From UBA1731 sp045595285 (GTDB lineage: Bacteria; Verrucomicrobiota; Kiritimatiellia; RFP12; UBA1067), in assembly GCA_045595285.1 (NCBI GenBank), contig JAZOAC010000096.1:1-25861 (forward strand): DNA of 25,861 nt, given 5' to 3'. Position 1 is the stretch's first letter; each line of letters opens with the position of its first letter. The notes under the pieces are model-generated. The model ran no database searches and had not been told where the DNA came from. It saw nothing but the letters and a program-made list of their open reading frames with translations. The translations under genes and the position numbers were made by a program. This document shows positions 24,604 through 25,861 of this stretch, one piece after another.

Positions 24604-25568
24604 CAAGAAGAGACTTTACCTCAGGATTGTTCATGGCCGCGGCGCTGCCTGCGGTCGGTGCGCGATTTGCTTCGATCGGCTCCACCAGAAAGCCTTGCGT
24701 TCGCCGGCTCGATCCCTGTGCGATCGGCGTCATCAGCGACTTGCACATCGGCGTCCCGACGTCCAGACGGGTGTATCCCGGCGGCCGTGAATGTCCGTGG
24801 CAGCCGGAGACGTCAAAGAAAATGGTGGCGGAGATACTCGCGCTGCCTCGTCCGCCGGCGAATGTTATCGGTTTGGGTGATATCTCGTTCGCGTTTGGCG
24901 AGGCGGGCGACTACGAAATCGCCGCCGAGGTCTTGAAACCGCTGTCGGACGCCGGAATCAAGGTTACACTCGCAATGGGCAACCATGACAGCCGCGCTGA
25001 ATTTCTGCAGTCCTTCCCCGGCTATGACCGCACGACGAAAGTTCCGGGGCGGTTTGTCTCGGTCGTTGAAACGCCGCACGTCGATTTCATTCTGCTCGAT
25101 TCGCTCAAAGAACCCGCCAAGCGCGGCCATTTCGGCTTCCTCGGAGGCTCCGGACTCGGCGAGGAGCAGACGAAATGGCTGAACGAGACGCTTGCGTCGC
25201 TCTCCAAGCCGACGTTCGTATGTGCGCATCACGACGCGTTCAATCTGAGGCTCGCCTCTCTCTGCCCGAAGACGCCCAAGGTCGTCGGATATCTGCATGG
25301 ACACCTCCACCGGTGGATGACGAACATTCTGGCCGGCGGATACGGGCCCGACGCCCGCACGATCCGCCAGATGTCATTTCCCTCGTTCGGGCTCGACCTC
25401 GACGTCGGCTGGGGATTGATTCGCACGTCGCCTTCGAAAGCCGTTCTCGAGTGCATGGCTTGCGATCACTATTTCCCGGCGAAGATTCCGGCTGCGAAAC
25501 GTCCGGCGCAGTGGGATATGTTCGTTCATGATTGGGCGGGCCGCAAAATCTCCTTTTCCCTTGCATAG
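24600..25568 (+). CDS. Tat-exported calcineurin-like metallophosphoesterase
   Basis: The 322-residue protein opens with a twin-arginine signal (MTRRDFTSG, hydrophobic stretch, ALPAVGA), so it is probably exported folded, with metals loaded. The two-metal phosphoesterase site is complete: D47 and H49 (ISDLHIG), D94 (GLGDIS), N128, H129 and D130 (GNHD), H210 and H211 (CAHHD), and H233, H235 and H237 (LHGHLH). The C-terminus is a small family-like beta region (QMSFPSFGLDLDVGWG). It is not closely related to the YfcE-type gene at 6153. ATG 24600 is supported by the Tat motif but has no clear Shine-Dalgarno. It follows the GH-like gene by 96 bases and likely acts in the same periplasmic or surface pathway, on a phosphorylated glycan, nucleotide or lipid. 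The substrate is unknown. Confidence 0.88.
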   Translation: MTRRDFTSGLFMAAALPAVGARFASIGSTRKPCVRRLDPCAIGVISDLHIGVPTSRRVYPGGRECPWQPETSKKMVAEILALPRPPANVIGLGDISFAFGEAGDYEIAAEVLKPLSDAGIKVTLAMGNHDSRAEFLQSFPGYDRTTKVPGRFVSVVETPHVDFILLDSLKEPAKRGHFGFLGGSGLGEEQTKWLNETLASLSKPTFVCAHHDAFNLRLASLCPKTPKVVGYLHGHLHRWMTNILAGGYGPDARTIRQMSFPSFGLDLDVGWGLIRTSPSKAVLECMACDHYFPAKIPAAKRPAQWDMFVHDWAGRKISFSLA

Positions 25569-25630
25569 GCTTTCCATGGATACATGTGCGGCGAACTCAT
25601 CAATGTAGTCGCGAAATAGACGGTTCTTTT

Positions 25631-25652
25631 GTCGGGGGGGACTCCGCCCGAC
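25631..25652. other. GC-rich hairpin after the phosphoesterase gene
   Basis: GTCGGG (25631-25636) pairs with CCCGAC (25647-25652), with a G-G mismatch and two inner G-C pairs around a GACT loop. It starts 62 bases after the phosphoesterase stop. There is no T-run downstream (TTTT precedes it), so it is at best a processing or rho-related structure. Confidence 0.35.
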
Positions 25653-25711
25653 GCTTCCAAGGCGAGTCTCGGCATCCGTTTTGGCGAATCGATTGCCTGA
25701 GACGACGCACT

Positions 25712-25861
25712 CTACGAGATCTGGAGTTTACCCATTTTTTCGGGCATGAAAATCACCACAGGTCCATAAATAAAGGGTGAAGTGCCAGTTTTCGCTTTGC
25801 GATAACTGAAAAATTGCCTGTGGGTGCGGCGTATGGAGTGCCTTCGAATCAGCGGCAATTG
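25712..25861 (-). CDS. possible C-terminal end of a minus-strand gene entering from the right edge
   Basis: Read from the right edge on the minus strand, a frame stays open for 49 codons to TAG (25714-25712), with the segment PFIYGPVVIFMPEK near its end. I do not recognise it. An open run of this length can occur by chance and the region is full of inverted repeats, so it is only a candidate. Confidence 0.2.
   Translation of the reverse strand, partial: QLPLIRRHSIRRTHRQFFSYRKAKTGTSPFIYGPVVIFMPEKMGKLQIS
25786..25808. other. 10-bp hairpin near the right edge
   Basis: CAGTTTTCGC (25786-25795) pairs with GCGATAACTG (25799-25808) across a TTT loop with a single T-T mismatch. It is followed on the plus strand by AAAAATT, not a T-run, so it is not a standard terminator in that direction. 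Its function is unknown. Confidence 0.4.

Larger units (their letters stand above)
25569..25861. other. gene-free right-end stretch with hairpins and inverted repeats
   Basis: No complete gene is convincing in these 293 bases. It contains a GC hairpin (25631-25652), an imperfect inverted repeat (25666-25703: GTCTC-GGCA with TGCC-T-GAGAC), a hairpin at 25786-25808 and 7-base inverted arms AATTGCC (25812-25818) and GGCAATT (25854-25860). No clear intrinsic terminator for the phosphoesterase gene is seen. Confidence 0.5.

Noticed and set aside
25837..25861. TTCGAATC near the right edge, resembling a tRNA T-loop
   Set aside because: The flanking bases cannot form a T-stem on either strand and no acceptor or anticodon stem is present.

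Overview
The window is GC-rich, gene-dense bacterial chromosome with 15 confident protein genes, one of them cut by the left edge. I saw no rRNA, tRNA, CRISPR array, insertion sequence or integrase. The best taxonomic guess is an uncultured Kiritimatiellae/Lentisphaerae-like member of the Verrucomicrobiota (PVC group). This rests on the combination of a ceramidase-like secreted protein, a lysine-tailed glycogen-binding protein, an autotransporter-repeat plus LamG surface protein, and secreted barrel proteins of a kind I associate with those lineages. It is an inference from gene families, not a 16S or marker-tree result.

Layout. Positions 2-6127 (+) hold housekeeping genes: the 3' part of dnaE, then smc and fabD, the last two each behind their own extended -10 promoter. 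Positions 6153-8918 (-) are a compact three-gene unit read leftward: an Mrp-type Fe-S carrier ATPase, an exported ceramidase-like protein and a YfcE-type phosphoesterase. A divergent promoter region (8919-9075) separates it from a large peptidase-U32/RlhA-like gene that ends exactly where truA begins, a likely RNA-modification pair. Next comes an exported beta-propeller plus barrel protein of unknown function (12107-13465). gyrB (13645-15891) follows with its own promoter and runs into a TolC-like outer-membrane lipoprotein, a MacA-like adaptor and a small Smr-domain protein. No inner-membrane transporter accompanies the pump parts.

Positions 19095-25568 are the accessory part. A short glycogen-binding (CBM48-type) protein with a lysine-rich, histone-H1-like tail lies on the minus strand between a near-consensus promoter and a strong intrinsic terminator. 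Divergent from it is a secretory cluster: a 972-residue repeat/LamG protein, an exported putative glycoside-hydrolase-like protein and a Tat-exported metallophosphoesterase. These three probably act together outside the cytoplasm on a glycan or phosphorylated polymer. The last 290 bases hold no convincing complete gene, only hairpins, inverted repeats and a short minus-strand open frame running off the edge.

A recurring feature is a TGGTAnAAT extended -10 element in front of smc, fabD, the U32 gene and gyrB, with a close variant in front of mrp. It suggests that this organism's housekeeping promoters rely on an extended -10 rather than a good -35 box. The most interesting accessory items are the lysine-tailed glycogen-binding protein, the secreted three-gene cluster, and the propeller/barrel protein whose barrel appears shortened.
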